Part shown: positions 14,458 through 23,007 of the stretch, one piece after another | Layout: each line of letters begins with the position of its first letter | Position numbering within the stretch: position 1 is the first letter of the stretch | Assembly (NCBI RefSeq): GCF_018531465.1 | Contig: NZ_JAHDTF010000010.1 | Coordinates: forward strand, 62,001 to 126,000 | Direction of reading: 5' to 3' | DNA length: 64,000 bases | DNA from: Sphaerisporangium fuscum | GTDB taxonomy: Bacteria; Actinomycetota; Actinomycetes; Streptosporangiales; Streptosporangiaceae | Program-made: the position numbers and the translations under genes | The notes under the pieces: model-generated | Databases searched by the model: none | Told to the model about the DNA's origin: nothing | What the model saw: only the letters and a program-made list of their open reading frames with translations

Positions 14458-16752
14458 TCAGTACTCGGTGGTGACGGCCGCGCCGGTGAAGGCCTGTGCC
14501 GCGTAGAGGCTGATGTAGTTGTAGCCGGCCGGCGGGTTGTCGATGACCAGGGACTCGGTGTTGCCCGAGGCGGTCGAGCGCTGGGAGTACGCCGACGTGG
14601 TGGCCCAGGAGGCGCTGTTGTAGTACAGGTCGGCGTTGCCGGTGCCGCCCGCGGCGGTGATGGTCAGCCTGCTCGTCCCGGCGGGCAGGTAGATGTACAG
14701 GTAGGCGTAGTTCCCGGTGGTGGCCGACAGGCCGCCGCGCCGGCAGTTGCGGTCGAGCCGGCGGGTGTCGGTACCGGTGCATTCGGTGCCGCCGCCACCA
14801 CCGCCCCCGCCCGAGCAGGAGCCGGCCGCGCAGGAGGCCAGCCAGGAGTACCAGTCGGAGTCGTAGCGGGCGCCGATCGTGCCGGTCAGGAACGACCGGG
14901 CGGTGTTCCACGCCCCGGTCCGGTACGACCCCAGGACCGTCGTCACGTCATCGGGGTGCCGTTCGAACATGTACCGCACGGCCAGGTAGCCCCAGCGGTA
15001 GATGCGGGTCGTGTCGTGCGAGTAGGTGGTGTCCCACAGCGTGCTCAGCGCGTAGGTGCGCTTGGCCGCCTCGGTGATCGCGGCGTCGTAGGTCACCTTG
15101 CGGTAGGAGTAGGAGACGTACTCGGCGAAACCCTCGATCCACCACACCGTCGGCGTGCCGATCCCGGCGTCGAAGTCGCCGTACATGTCGAACCGGCCGT
15201 CGAGGTAGTGGGTGTACTCGTGGTTGAGGTTCCAGATCTGGAAGTCGGGCCGCAGCCACTCGGCCTCGTAGGCGATGAACCTCGGCTGGTTGCCCGCCGC
15301 GGTGGGGTCGCCCTCCAGGTACATGCCGCCGTTGTCGGTGTCGATGCCGAACATCACCCCGGCGTAGGTCTGGTAGTCGCCGCTGGAGTCGAACACCACC
15401 ACCTCGATGGTGGTGTTGCCGTCGCCGGCGACCGGCCGTCCGCCGTCCTTCACCAGGTTGTGGAAGTAGGCGTCCTGGTTGGTCAGGCTCGAGCAGCTGG
15501 CGGACAGCTGGGCCGAGGTCATGTCCTGCGCGCGGATCCTGATGCTGGAGCCGCAGGTGTAGGTGATCGGCAGCACCTCCACCGCCAGGCGGTTCCGCAG
15601 GTCGCAGGTGCCGTAGTAGGAGCAGTTCGCCTTGTCGTAGGAGTCGGTCATCTCGGCCACGCCGACCCACAGCGGCGCGGTGACCCCCTTGATGGAGCTG
15701 AGCCCGAGCAGGTGCCTGGCGAGCGGGCGCACCGTGGGCTGCAGCGCGGCGTGCTGGAGGAACCGGCCGAGCTCGCGTCCGGCGTTGGACGCCAGGTAGG
15801 CCCGGTCGGTGCCGAGCAGGGCCAGGTGCCCGGCGGCGAACGCGTCCAGCGTGTCGAGCACGCCGCGGTCGGCCTGGACGGCGGTGACGAACGCGGGCAG
15901 CTGGTGGCCTCGGAACAGCACCGTGTAGACGTTGTTGACCGCGTTCAGCATCCACCACGACGCGTCGTAGGAGCTGTTGTAGCCGTTGAGCAGCCGCTTG
16001 ACGACGTACAGGTAGCGGGCGTTCTGCTGGGAGCTGTCGATCAGCGTGACGGCCTCGGCCAGGATCTCGCCGTTGGCGTCGCTCACGGTCGAGGAGGCGG
16101 GGTTGGCGAAGAACGCGTCCAGCGCCGCCTGGATGGCCGTGGCCAGCGACGAGCCGTACGTGCCGACGTCCGCCGGGTGGTACCACTGCACGTAGTAGCC
16201 CGCGCGCAGGTAGAGCACCAGTTGCGCCGTGCCGGCGCTGTTGTCCCCGGCGTAGCGGAGGCCGTTGTCGCGCAGCGCGTAGGCGACGGTCGTCATCTTC
16301 GCCTCGCGGAAGGCGCCGTAGGCGTCCCCGCCGGTCAGGTCGAACAGCGTGTTGACGCAGTCGGTGGTGGAGGAGGTGATCTGCTGCACCAGCGCAGAGC
16401 CCGAGCGGCCGGTGAAGTCCGCCACGTTGCAGGCCGCCGCCGGCGTCCTGGCCTTGGCCGAGGGGCGCGGGTGCTCGGCCGTGTCGGCCGGCCGGTCGTA
16501 GTCGCGGCGCAGCGCGTCCCTGGACGACGGCAGCGGCGCCCTGTCCTTGACGTCGAGGGGGGACCTGCGGACGTGGGGCGTGCCGTCCTTGGCGGTCGCC
16601 GTCAGAGGTGACGGCGGTGGCGTCCCGTTCTTCGCGGGCGCCGGGCGGGGTGGCGTGCCGGCCGCGCTCGCCGGTGCCGCGAACAGGGGAAACAGGAGGG
16701 CGAGGGCCGCTGAGAGCGTCACCAGCCACCGGCCGTACAGGGGTTTGCGCAC
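14458..16752 (-). CDS. Secreted M9-family collagenase-type metallopeptidase
   Basis: 764 residues. An N-terminal signal peptide (basic MRKPLYGR start, hydrophobic core, ASA cleavage site near residue 30) precedes a long helical activator region. The peptidase unit carries the zinc motif HEYTH near residue 510, with the downstream Glu in WWIEGFAEY. A glycine run near residue 645 links to a C-terminal pre-peptidase (PPC) domain of about 100 residues that ends in a Tyr. This matches bacterial collagenases of family M9. It should act outside the cell on collagen or similar proteins. It is divergent from a LysR gene, which may control it. Confidence 0.9.
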   Translation of the reverse strand: MRKPLYGRWLVTLSAALALLFPLFAAPASAAGTPPRPAPAKNGTPPPSPLTATAKDGTPHVRRSPLDVKDRAPLPSSRDALRRDYDRPADTAEHPRPSAKARTPAAACNVADFTGRSGSALVQQITSSTTDCVNTLFDLTGGDAYGAFREAKMTTVAYALRDNGLRYAGDNSAGTAQLVLYLRAGYYVQWYHPADVGTYGSSLATAIQAALDAFFANPASSTVSDANGEILAEAVTLIDSSQQNARYLYVVKRLLNGYNSSYDASWWMLNAVNNVYTVLFRGHQLPAFVTAVQADRGVLDTLDAFAAGHLALLGTDRAYLASNAGRELGRFLQHAALQPTVRPLARHLLGLSSIKGVTAPLWVGVAEMTDSYDKANCSYYGTCDLRNRLAVEVLPITYTCGSSIRIRAQDMTSAQLSASCSSLTNQDAYFHNLVKDGGRPVAGDGNTTIEVVVFDSSGDYQTYAGVMFGIDTDNGGMYLEGDPTAAGNQPRFIAYEAEWLRPDFQIWNLNHEYTHYLDGRFDMYGDFDAGIGTPTVWWIEGFAEYVSYSYRKVTYDAAITEAAKRTYALSTLWDTTYSHDTTRIYRWGYLAVRYMFERHPDDVTTVLGSYRTGAWNTARSFLTGTIGARYDSDWYSWLASCAAGSCSGGGGGGGGTECTGTDTRRLDRNCRRGGLSATTGNYAYLYIYLPAGTSRLTITAAGGTGNADLYYNSASWATTSAYSQRSTASGNTESLVIDNPPAGYNYISLYAAQAFTGAAVTTEY

Positions 16753-16891
16753 ACGAGCCTCCGGGGGGTGTCCGAGGGGATGCGAGGTCGGCTACGAGTG
16801 TGCGGTCGGCCCGCTGTGCGCGGTCATAAGGCGGCACATAAGTGTTTGCTATTACCTCGCCGGACATTCACCTCAAATCCATGATGTGGCT

Positions 16892-16907
16892 CATAATCCG
16901 GGTTATG
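16892..16907. promoter_or_regulatory. Inverted repeat overlapping the lysR start
   Basis: CATAA-TCCGGG-TTATG, a perfect 5-bp repeat with a six-base gap, overlaps the ATG of the LysR gene. It lies in the 152-bp divergent region shared with the collagenase gene. It could be a LysR autoregulatory site, but LysR boxes usually lie further upstream. Confidence 0.3.
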
Positions 16908-17861
16908 GACCTGGACCTCCGGCATCTGCGGATGATCTGTGCGATCGCCGAGGCGGGCAGCATCACCAAGGCGGCCGCACGGCTCGGCCTGTCACAACCG
17001 GCCATGACGACCCGGCTCCACCAGGTCGAGGAGATGATCGGCGGCCGGCTCTTCGCCAGGAGCCACACCGGGGTCGAGCCCACGCGGCTGGGACGCCAGG
17101 TGATCTCGCGGGCCCGCATCGCCCTGTCGGAGATCGACGCCCTCTTCGGGGATCTGCGCGACGCCGACCCGGCCGCGACCGGGCTGCGGCTCGGCTGCAG
17201 CCACCTCGCCTGCGTGGCCAGCGTCGTCGACCGGGTCGGCGCGGCCCTCCCCGGGCGCCCCATCTCCCTGAGCATCGAGCCGTCCACCGTCCTGCTCGCC
17301 GACGCCCTCACGCGCGGGTTGCTCGACGCCGCGCTCATCGGGATGATCGAGGGCTTCGAGGTCGCGTTCACCGCGCCCGTCGTCACGCGCACGGTGCTCC
17401 CCAGGTACCCGATCTTCGTGGCCCTGTCCGCGGCCCACCCGCTGGCCGGGCAGGCCGAGGTGCGGCTGTCGGACCTGAGGGACGAGCGGTGGATCAGCCC
17501 GCCGGGGGCCGACGACGGGTCCCTCGCGGCGCTTCGCGCCTGCTGCCGGGCGGCGGGATTCGAGCCCGACGTCCGCTACGACGCGCCCAGCGGCGCCGGC
17601 CACATGCTGGTGTCGGCAGGCCACGGCGTCCGCCTCGTGGACCCCACCTCGCCGGTGCCCGAGGGCGTCGCGGTACGGCCGCTGGCGGGCGATCCGCAGG
17701 TGGCCCGCCTGGTGATGGCCTGGCGCAGGGACCGGCTCGGCATGCAGACCGCCGCCGCCGTCTACCAGGGCCTGACGGCGGCCTTCCAGGACCACCTGGA
17801 CGACAACCCGGCCTTCAGGAAGTGGTGGGACGCCCACCCCGAAACCCACCCCCTCCCCTGA
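16905..17861 (+). CDS. LysR-family transcriptional regulator
   Basis: 318 residues from ATG 16905; a start at 16842 would add a non-conserved extension. The N-terminal winged helix (LRHLRMICAIAEAGSITKAA, then LGLSQPAMTTRLHQVEEMIGG) is followed by a LysR substrate-binding domain from about residue 90 (LGCSHLACVASVVDRVG, later PIFVALSAAHPLAGQ). It is divergently transcribed from the secreted collagenase, so nutritional control of that enzyme is a reasonable inference. It is not obviously tied to the lanthipeptide operon, which ends in a terminator beyond the collagenase. Confidence 0.9.
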   Translation: MDLDLRHLRMICAIAEAGSITKAAARLGLSQPAMTTRLHQVEEMIGGRLFARSHTGVEPTRLGRQVISRARIALSEIDALFGDLRDADPAATGLRLGCSHLACVASVVDRVGAALPGRPISLSIEPSTVLLADALTRGLLDAALIGMIEGFEVAFTAPVVTRTVLPRYPIFVALSAAHPLAGQAEVRLSDLRDERWISPPGADDGSLAALRACCRAAGFEPDVRYDAPSGAGHMLVSAGHGVRLVDPTSPVPEGVAVRPLAGDPQVARLVMAWRRDRLGMQTAAAVYQGLTAAFQDHLDDNPAFRKWWDAHPETHPLP

Positions 17862-18348
17862 CCACCCGCCCTCACCGGCTCGGCCCCGGCGGCCTTCACC
17901 CGGTCGAGGGCGGGAACGGCCTGTGTCGGTCCAGCCACGACAGCGCCTCCTCGCCCTCGGGCACGTCACGCGGGAGGGTCGAGAAGGATTCTGAAACTTT
18001 CGATCCATTGTCCGATCGTTAGCCGTCAGTGTGGCGAGCGCCATGACGGTCAAGATCAGGTAGCGTGAGATCGCCGAAATCTCCCGGCAGGCGTCCGAGC
18101 TGGGCACTGAGCTGATCGTGCAGGCGAGCGCGGGCCCTCCCGCCCGCCGGTCATGCGTCATGAAACTTTCGGTGGTTCCGTCAGGAGTAAACGCTCTCCC
18201 ATGTATTGACAGCGCTGTCCAGGCCTGCTTACCGTGGCGCCGGATCGCAGCCCGCTGGCGCGCCGAGCGTGGCGTGAGGCGAGCACCGGGAGCGCCCACG
18301 TTTCGTCATTGCCGAGAACACCGAACCCCCTGAGCGACGGGCGAGAAC
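17862..18348. promoter_or_regulatory. 487-bp intergenic region with sugar-type operators upstream of the ThuA-like gene
   Basis: No convincing gene lies here. Two copies of the palindrome GAAACTTTCG are present at 17993-18002 and 18162-18171. This sequence resembles the element known upstream of actinomycete xylan-utilisation genes. A LacI-type palindrome, TTGACAGCGCTGTCCA, lies at 18206-18221; its first six bases also form a good -35 hexamer, with only a weak -10 about 17 bases later. The layout suggests repression by a LacI-family sugar regulator encoded elsewhere. Confidence 0.5.
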
Positions 18349-19056
18349 ATGGAAGATCGACGCGACCGGAAGGCGCTGGTGGTGCGGGGCGGCTGGGAGG
18401 GGCACGCCCCGGTGGAGGCCACCGAACTGTTCGTCCCCTTCCTGGAGAAGCAGGGGTTCGAGGTATGCCGTGCCGACTCCCCGGCGCCGTACGCGGATCC
18501 GGCGTTCATGTCCGGCGTCGACCTCGTCGTGCAGTGCTACACCATGGGCACGATCGAGCCGGCCGAGGTGCGCGGGCTGGCGGCGGCGATCCGCGCCGGC
18601 ACCGGCATGGCGGGCTGGCACGGCGGCATCGCCGACTCCTTCCGGAACTCCTCCGACTACCTGCACCTCATCGGCGGGCAGTTCGCCTGCCATCCAGGCA
18701 GGAACCCGGCCGAGTCGGACGAGGGCTCGCAGGAGCACTACTTCGTGCCGTACACGGTGAACATGCTCCCCGAGGCGGCCGGCCACCCCATCACCGAGGG
18801 CATAGCGGACTTCGGCCTCGTCACCGAGCAGTACTGGGTGCTGACCGACGACTACGTCGACGTGCTGGCGACCACGACCCAGAAGGTCCGCCCGTGGGAC
18901 CCCTGGCACCGGGAGGTCACCTCGCCGGCGATCTGGACCCGCCGCTGGGGGGACGGCAGGATCTTCGTCACCACCCCCGGCCACAGCCTCGACGTCCTCC
19001 GGCACGACAGCGTGCGCACCGTCATCGAAAGGGGAATGCTGTGGGCGAGCCGGTGA
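18349..19056 (+). CDS. ThuA-like domain protein
   Basis: 235 residues with the class I glutamine-amidotransferase-like fold of the ThuA family: ALVVRGGWEGH at the N-terminus, then MAGWHGGIADSFRNSSDY and HPITEGIADF. ThuA proteins are linked to trehalose or related sugar utilisation in rhizobia; the exact reaction is not established. The 3' end overlaps the following oxidoreductase by 16 bases. The sugar-type operators upstream and the partner gene point to catabolism of an unusual sugar or inositol-like compound. Confidence 0.85.
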   Translation: MEDRRDRKALVVRGGWEGHAPVEATELFVPFLEKQGFEVCRADSPAPYADPAFMSGVDLVVQCYTMGTIEPAEVRGLAAAIRAGTGMAGWHGGIADSFRNSSDYLHLIGGQFACHPGRNPAESDEGSQEHYFVPYTVNMLPEAAGHPITEGIADFGLVTEQYWVLTDDYVDVLATTTQKVRPWDPWHREVTSPAIWTRRWGDGRIFVTTPGHSLDVLRHDSVRTVIERGMLWASR

Positions 19057-20120
19057 ACGTCGGGGTCGTCGGCTGCGGCGCCATCTCGTCCCAGTACTTC
19101 CGGACGATCGAGCGGCTGCCGCGGCTCCGGCTGGTGGCGGTGGCCGACCTCGACCTCGACCGGGCGCGGGAGGCGGTGCGGCCGTACCCGGCGGTGGACG
19201 TGCTGGGCGTCGCGGAGCTGATGGCGGATCCGCGCGTCGACGTCGTGCTGAACCTCACCGTCCCCGCCGCGCACGCCGGGATCGCGCTCCAGGCGATCGC
19301 GGCGGGCAAGGACGTCTACTGCGAGAAGCCCCTCGCCGCGACATCGGCGGACGCCGCCCGCGTGCTCCGGGCCGCCGGCGAGGCGGGAGTACGGGTGGGG
19401 TGCGCGCCGGACACCGTACTGGGCACCGGCACGCAGACCGCGCGCAAGGCGATCGACGACGGCCTCATCGGCAGGCCCGTCGCGGCGACCGCGACGATGA
19501 TGACCCCGGGGCACGAGCGCTGGCATCCGAACCCCGACTTCTACTACCTCCCCGGAGGCGGACCGCTGCTGGACATGGGCCCCTACTACATCACGAGCCT
19601 GATCACGCTGCTCGGCCCGGTGACGACGGTCGTCGGCGCCTCGGGCCGCACCCGCGCCACGCGCATGATCGGCTCGGGCCCCCGCCGGGGCGAGGAGATC
19701 CCGGTCACCGTCGACACCCACGTGACCGGTGTGCTCGTCCACGCCTCGGGAGCGCTGTCCACGCTGGTCATGAGCTTCGACGGTGTGGCGACCAAGGCGC
19801 CCCACATCGAGGTGCACGGCGAGGAGGGCTCGCTGGTCGTCCCCGACCCCAACCACTTCGACGGCCAGGTCCTGCTGCGGAAGGCCGGGGACGACGCCTG
19901 GCACGATCTCCCCGCGTCCGCCGGCTACGCCGAGGCGGGCCGGGGAGTGGGCGTGGCCGACTTCGCCTCGACCCCGGCCGGCGAGGAGCCCCGCGCGGGG
20001 GGAGCCCTGGCCTTCCACGTGCTCGACGTCATGGAGTCTCTGCTGGCCGCGGCCCGCTCCGGCGCCGCCGTGACCATCGCGAGCACCTGCGAACGTCCCC
20101 GCCCCGTGGCGTACGAGTGA
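19041..20120 (+). CDS. Gfo/Idh/MocA-family oxidoreductase
   Basis: 359 residues from GTG 19041, behind GAAAGGGG inside the end of the ThuA-like gene. The N-terminal Rossmann fold starts VGVVGCGAISSQYFRTIE, and CEKPLAATSADAARV contains the family's conserved EKP motif. The C-terminal half has the GGGPLLDMGPYYI segment with the expected GG...D..H/Y region. It is an NAD(P)-dependent dehydrogenase that probably oxidises a sugar or cyclitol, working with the ThuA-like protein. The substrate cannot be determined from the sequence. Confidence 0.88.
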   Translation: MGEPVNVGVVGCGAISSQYFRTIERLPRLRLVAVADLDLDRAREAVRPYPAVDVLGVAELMADPRVDVVLNLTVPAAHAGIALQAIAAGKDVYCEKPLAATSADAARVLRAAGEAGVRVGCAPDTVLGTGTQTARKAIDDGLIGRPVAATATMMTPGHERWHPNPDFYYLPGGGPLLDMGPYYITSLITLLGPVTTVVGASGRTRATRMIGSGPRRGEEIPVTVDTHVTGVLVHASGALSTLVMSFDGVATKAPHIEVHGEEGSLVVPDPNHFDGQVLLRKAGDDAWHDLPASAGYAEAGRGVGVADFASTPAGEEPRAGGALAFHVLDVMESLLAAARSGAAVTIASTCERPRPVAYE

Positions 20121-20138
20121 TCCGGTGAGGAGCGGTCA

Positions 20139-20161
20139 GGCCGGCGACCGGACCGCCGGCC
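20139..20161 (+). terminator. Terminator after the ThuA/oxidoreductase pair
   Basis: A perfect 8-bp stem (GGCCGGCG / CGCCGGCC) with a seven-base loop, 18 bases after the stop codon. Confidence 0.5.
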
Positions 20162-20197
20162 GGCTCCCGGCGGGACCGAGGTGGCGCCTCATGCAGG

Positions 20198-20395
20198 TAA
20201 AATCTGCTGTCCCGTAAGTGTGGAAACGCCACGCTGGTAGCAGCGTCGGCGTCCTCCCCGTGCCGGAAGGCGACGTGCCGGGGGCGGGCTGCGCCGCCGG
20301 TGTGGACCCCCGGCGGACGGGAAGCATGCCGAAGCGTTGGAACATGGTGTGACAGCCGGTCCGATGCGCGTCCGTCCGGAACGAGGAGCCCGATC
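20198..20395 (+). promoter_or_regulatory. Promoter -10 and long 5' leader of the DEAD-box helicase gene
   Basis: TAAAAT at 20198-20203 is the best -10 in the interval; the -35 is poor. It would leave a leader of about 185 bases rich in short inverted repeats, such as CGCT/AGCG around 20239-20252 and CCGGCGG/CCGCCGG-type pairs further on. Long structured leaders are common for cold-induced, autoregulated RNA helicases. I do not recognise a known RNA family. Confidence 0.35.
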
Positions 20396-22075
20396 ATGAC
20401 CCCCGACGCCACCGAAGACGTCCCGACCTTCGCTGACCTCGGGCTACGTCCCGAGCTTCTGAAGGCGCTCACCGTCCTCGGATACGAAGAGCCGACGCCC
20501 ATCCAGCGCGAGGCGATCCCACCGCTGCTCGAGGGACGCGACCTGCTCGGCCAGGCCGCGACCGGCACCGGCAAGACCGCCGCGTTCGCACTGCCGGTGC
20601 TCCAGGGCATGCCCGAGGGCGGCGGCAGCGGCCGCCCGCTCGCGCTGGTCCTGGTGCCCACCCGCGAGCTCGCCGTCCAGGTGTCGGAGGCCGTCCACCG
20701 GTACGGCCGCGACCTCGGCACCCGCGTCCTGCCGATCTACGGCGGCCAGCCGATCGGCCGCCAGCTGCGGGAGCTCCAGCGCGGCGTCGACGTCGTGGTG
20801 GCCACCCCCGGGCGGGCCCTCGACCACATCGGCCGCAAGACCCTCCAGCTCGACGCCCTCCGGATGGTCGTGCTGGACGAGGCCGACGAGATGCTCGACA
20901 TGGGGTTCGCCGACGACATCGAGGCGATCCTCCAGGAGACCCCCGAACAGCGGCAGACGGTGCTCTTCTCCGCCACCATGCCGCCGCGCATCGACTCCAT
21001 CGCCCGCGCGCACCTGCGCGAGCCGGTGCGCATCCAGATCGAACGCGAGTCGGCGCCCCCCGGAGAGGCCCCGCGCGTCCGGCAGAGCGCCTACGTCGTG
21101 GCGCGGGCCCACAAGCCGGCCGCCCTCGGCCGGGTGCTCGACGTCGAGGCGCCCGAGGCCGCGATCGTCTTCTGCCGCACCCGCGAGGAGGTCGACCAGC
21201 TCACCGAGACCATGAACGGCCGCGGCTACCGCGCCGAGGCGCTGCACGGCGGCATGGGCCAGGAGCAGCGCGACCGCGTCATGGCGCGGCTGCGCGCCGG
21301 CACGGCCGACCTGCTCGTCGCCACCGACGTCGCCGCGCGCGGCCTCGACATCGAGCAGCTCACCCACGTGGTCAATTACAACGTGCCCTCGGCCCCCGAG
21401 TCGTACGTCCACCGCATCGGCCGCGTCGGCCGGGCGGGGCGCGAGGGTGTCGCGATCACCCTCGCCGAGCCGAGAGAGCACCGGATGCTCAAGACCATCG
21501 AGCGGGTCACCAAGACCAGCATCACCGTCGAGAAGGTGCCGACGGTGGCCGACCTGCGGGCCCGGCGGCTGGAGCTGACCCGCTCGGCGCTGGAGGAGAG
21601 CATCCTGGAGGACGACCTCGAGCACTTCCGGGTGGTCGTCGACACCCTCGCCGACGAGTTCGACCTGGTGGAGATCGCGATGGCCGCGGTCAAGCTGGCC
21701 CACGAGGCCAGCGGCGCCGCGGCCGACGAGGAGGAGATCCCCGAGGTCCACCTGCGGGCTGAGCGCGCGGGCCGCGAGGGCCGCCCCCGGCGGGAGCCGG
21801 CGCCGCGGGGGGAGCGGCACGGCCGGGGTCCCTCCGGCGGCATGACCCGCATCTTCGTCGGCGCCGGGCGCAGCGCGGGGGTCCGCCCGCAGGACCTGGT
21901 GGGCGCGATCGCCAACGAGTCACGGCTGAGCGGCCGCGACATCGGCGCCATCGAGATCGCCGACCGCTTCTCCCTCGTCGAGGTCCCCGACCACTCGGCC
22001 GACGACGTCATCGCCTCCCTACGCCACACCACGATCAAGGGCAGGAAGGTCACCGTCCGCCGCGAACGCTTCTAG
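20396..22075 (+). CDS. DEAD-box ATP-dependent RNA helicase with DbpA-type RNA-binding domain
   Basis: 559 residues from ATG 20396, with GAGGAG eight bases upstream. All helicase motifs are present: Q motif (FADLGLRPELLKAL, PTPIQREAIP), AATGTGKT, PTRELAVQ, TPGR, DEAD near residue 162, SAT, VFCRTREE, ATDVAARGLDI and HRIGRVGRAG. A basic linker leads to a C-terminal DbpA/CsdA-type RNA-binding domain (MTRIFVGAGRSAGV...GAIEIADRFSLVEVP). This layout matches CsdA/DeaD-like helicases that act in ribosome biogenesis and RNA decay, particularly in the cold. A strong hairpin follows the stop. Confidence 0.95.
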   Translation: MTPDATEDVPTFADLGLRPELLKALTVLGYEEPTPIQREAIPPLLEGRDLLGQAATGTGKTAAFALPVLQGMPEGGGSGRPLALVLVPTRELAVQVSEAVHRYGRDLGTRVLPIYGGQPIGRQLRELQRGVDVVVATPGRALDHIGRKTLQLDALRMVVLDEADEMLDMGFADDIEAILQETPEQRQTVLFSATMPPRIDSIARAHLREPVRIQIERESAPPGEAPRVRQSAYVVARAHKPAALGRVLDVEAPEAAIVFCRTREEVDQLTETMNGRGYRAEALHGGMGQEQRDRVMARLRAGTADLLVATDVAARGLDIEQLTHVVNYNVPSAPESYVHRIGRVGRAGREGVAITLAEPREHRMLKTIERVTKTSITVEKVPTVADLRARRLELTRSALEESILEDDLEHFRVVVDTLADEFDLVEIAMAAVKLAHEASGAAADEEEIPEVHLRAERAGREGRPRREPAPRGERHGRGPSGGMTRIFVGAGRSAGVRPQDLVGAIANESRLSGRDIGAIEIADRFSLVEVPDHSADDVIASLRHTTIKGRKVTVRRERF

Positions 22076-22121
22076 GCCGGCGGCCACCGGACGACGGTGG
22101 ACCGGTCGTCCGGCGGCCGGC
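22076..22121 (+). terminator. Terminator after the DEAD-box helicase gene
   Basis: Nested stems starting right after the stop codon: an outer GGCCGG/CCGGCC pairing and an inner perfect 9-bp stem CCGGACGAC / GTCGTCCGG (22087-22113) with a nine-base loop. The remaining bases to 22339 show no gene. Confidence 0.6.
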
Positions 22122-22339
22122 CGCGTCGGCCGCCGTCGTGGTGGACGACGATGTCGCCCGAGCCGGGGAAGGCGCGGGCGGCGCGCCTCCGGAGGGGGAC
22201 CTTCGGGGCCGGGCGGAGAGGGGCGCACGAGACCGGCCCGCTCGGCCCCCTCACCGCTTGAAGTGAGCGGGCGGCCGCCTTTCTCCGGCGAAAAGGCGTG
22301 CCCCGCCGCTCAGGTACCCGGGCAAGCCGGAAGAGGTAG

Positions 22340-22352
22340 TTCGTCCCACGAA
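22340..22352. promoter_or_regulatory. MarR-type operator upstream of marR
   Basis: TTCGT-CCC-ACGAA lies 17 bases before the GTG start. It shares its half-site TTCGT with the two palindromes downstream of the gene, pointing to autoregulation. Confidence 0.6.
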
Positions 22353-22369
22353 TTTGTTATGCTGGGCCG

Positions 22370-22834
22370 GTGAGCAAGCATGTCGACGGCCAGATCGGGA
22401 CGGTGGCCGCGCTGGTGCGGTCCACGTTCCTGGTGAACGCGGTCTACTCGGAGTCCGCGCGCGAGTACGGCATTACCCAGCAGCAGGGCCAGTTGCTGTG
22501 CGTCCTGATGGCGCAGCCGTACGGCATGAGCGAGCTGGGCGCGGTGCTCGGCCTGGCCAAGTCGAGCCTGACCGGCCTGGTCGACCGCACCGAGCGCAAC
22601 GGCCTCGTGCGGCGAGAACCCGACCCCCAGGACTCCCGCGCGGTGCGGGTGGGGCTCACCGGGCGGGGCGCCAAGCTGGCCGACGAGTTCTACACCGAGA
22701 CCTGCCGCCGCGTCGAGGCGCTGACCTCGGGCCTCGACCCCGCGGAGCGCGACACGCTCGCCGCCCTGCTCGGCCGCGTCGTGGCGGACAACAAGGTTCC
22801 CACCGTCTTCTTGGAACCCGGCCAGCCGAGCTGA
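22370..22834 (+). CDS. MarR-family transcriptional regulator
   Basis: 154 residues from GTG 22370. The winged helix-turn-helix is clear: YGITQQQGQLLCVLMAQPYGMSELGAVLGLAKSSLTGLVDRTERNGLVRREPDPQDSRAV in substance, with the DxRxV wing. TTCGT...ACGAA palindromes flank the gene on both sides, suggesting the protein's own operator. No obvious target gene lies directly downstream in the same direction; the next gene is convergent. Inducers are unknown, as MarR proteins typically answer to phenolics or oxidants. Confidence 0.9.
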   Translation: MSKHVDGQIGTVAALVRSTFLVNAVYSESAREYGITQQQGQLLCVLMAQPYGMSELGAVLGLAKSSLTGLVDRTERNGLVRREPDPQDSRAVRVGLTGRGAKLADEFYTETCRRVEALTSGLDPAERDTLAALLGRVVADNKVPTVFLEPGQPS

Positions 22835-22848
22835 CGCTTAGAAAGGGC

Positions 22849-22894
22849 CGCAGTTCGTGTCACGAACTGAAAATCATTCGTGACACGAACTGCG
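22849..22894. repeat. Perfect 18-bp inverted repeat made of two MarR-type palindromes
   Basis: The arms 22849-22866 and 22877-22894 (CGCAGTTCGTGTCACGAA and its exact reverse complement) flank a 10-base loop. Each arm itself contains the palindrome TTCGTG-n-CACGAA. The element can act as the marR terminator hairpin, as a double operator, or both. It lies 14 bases after the marR stop codon. Confidence 0.75.
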
Positions 22895-23007
22895 TCTACG
22901 TGTGAATCATGACCGGCACGGCTTCGCCGGCGGAGGTCACGGTGGTTCCGCGGTCGCCGGTGCCCGGACCACGGGCGACGGCGCCGCCGAGGGGCTCGGA
23001 TGTGTGC

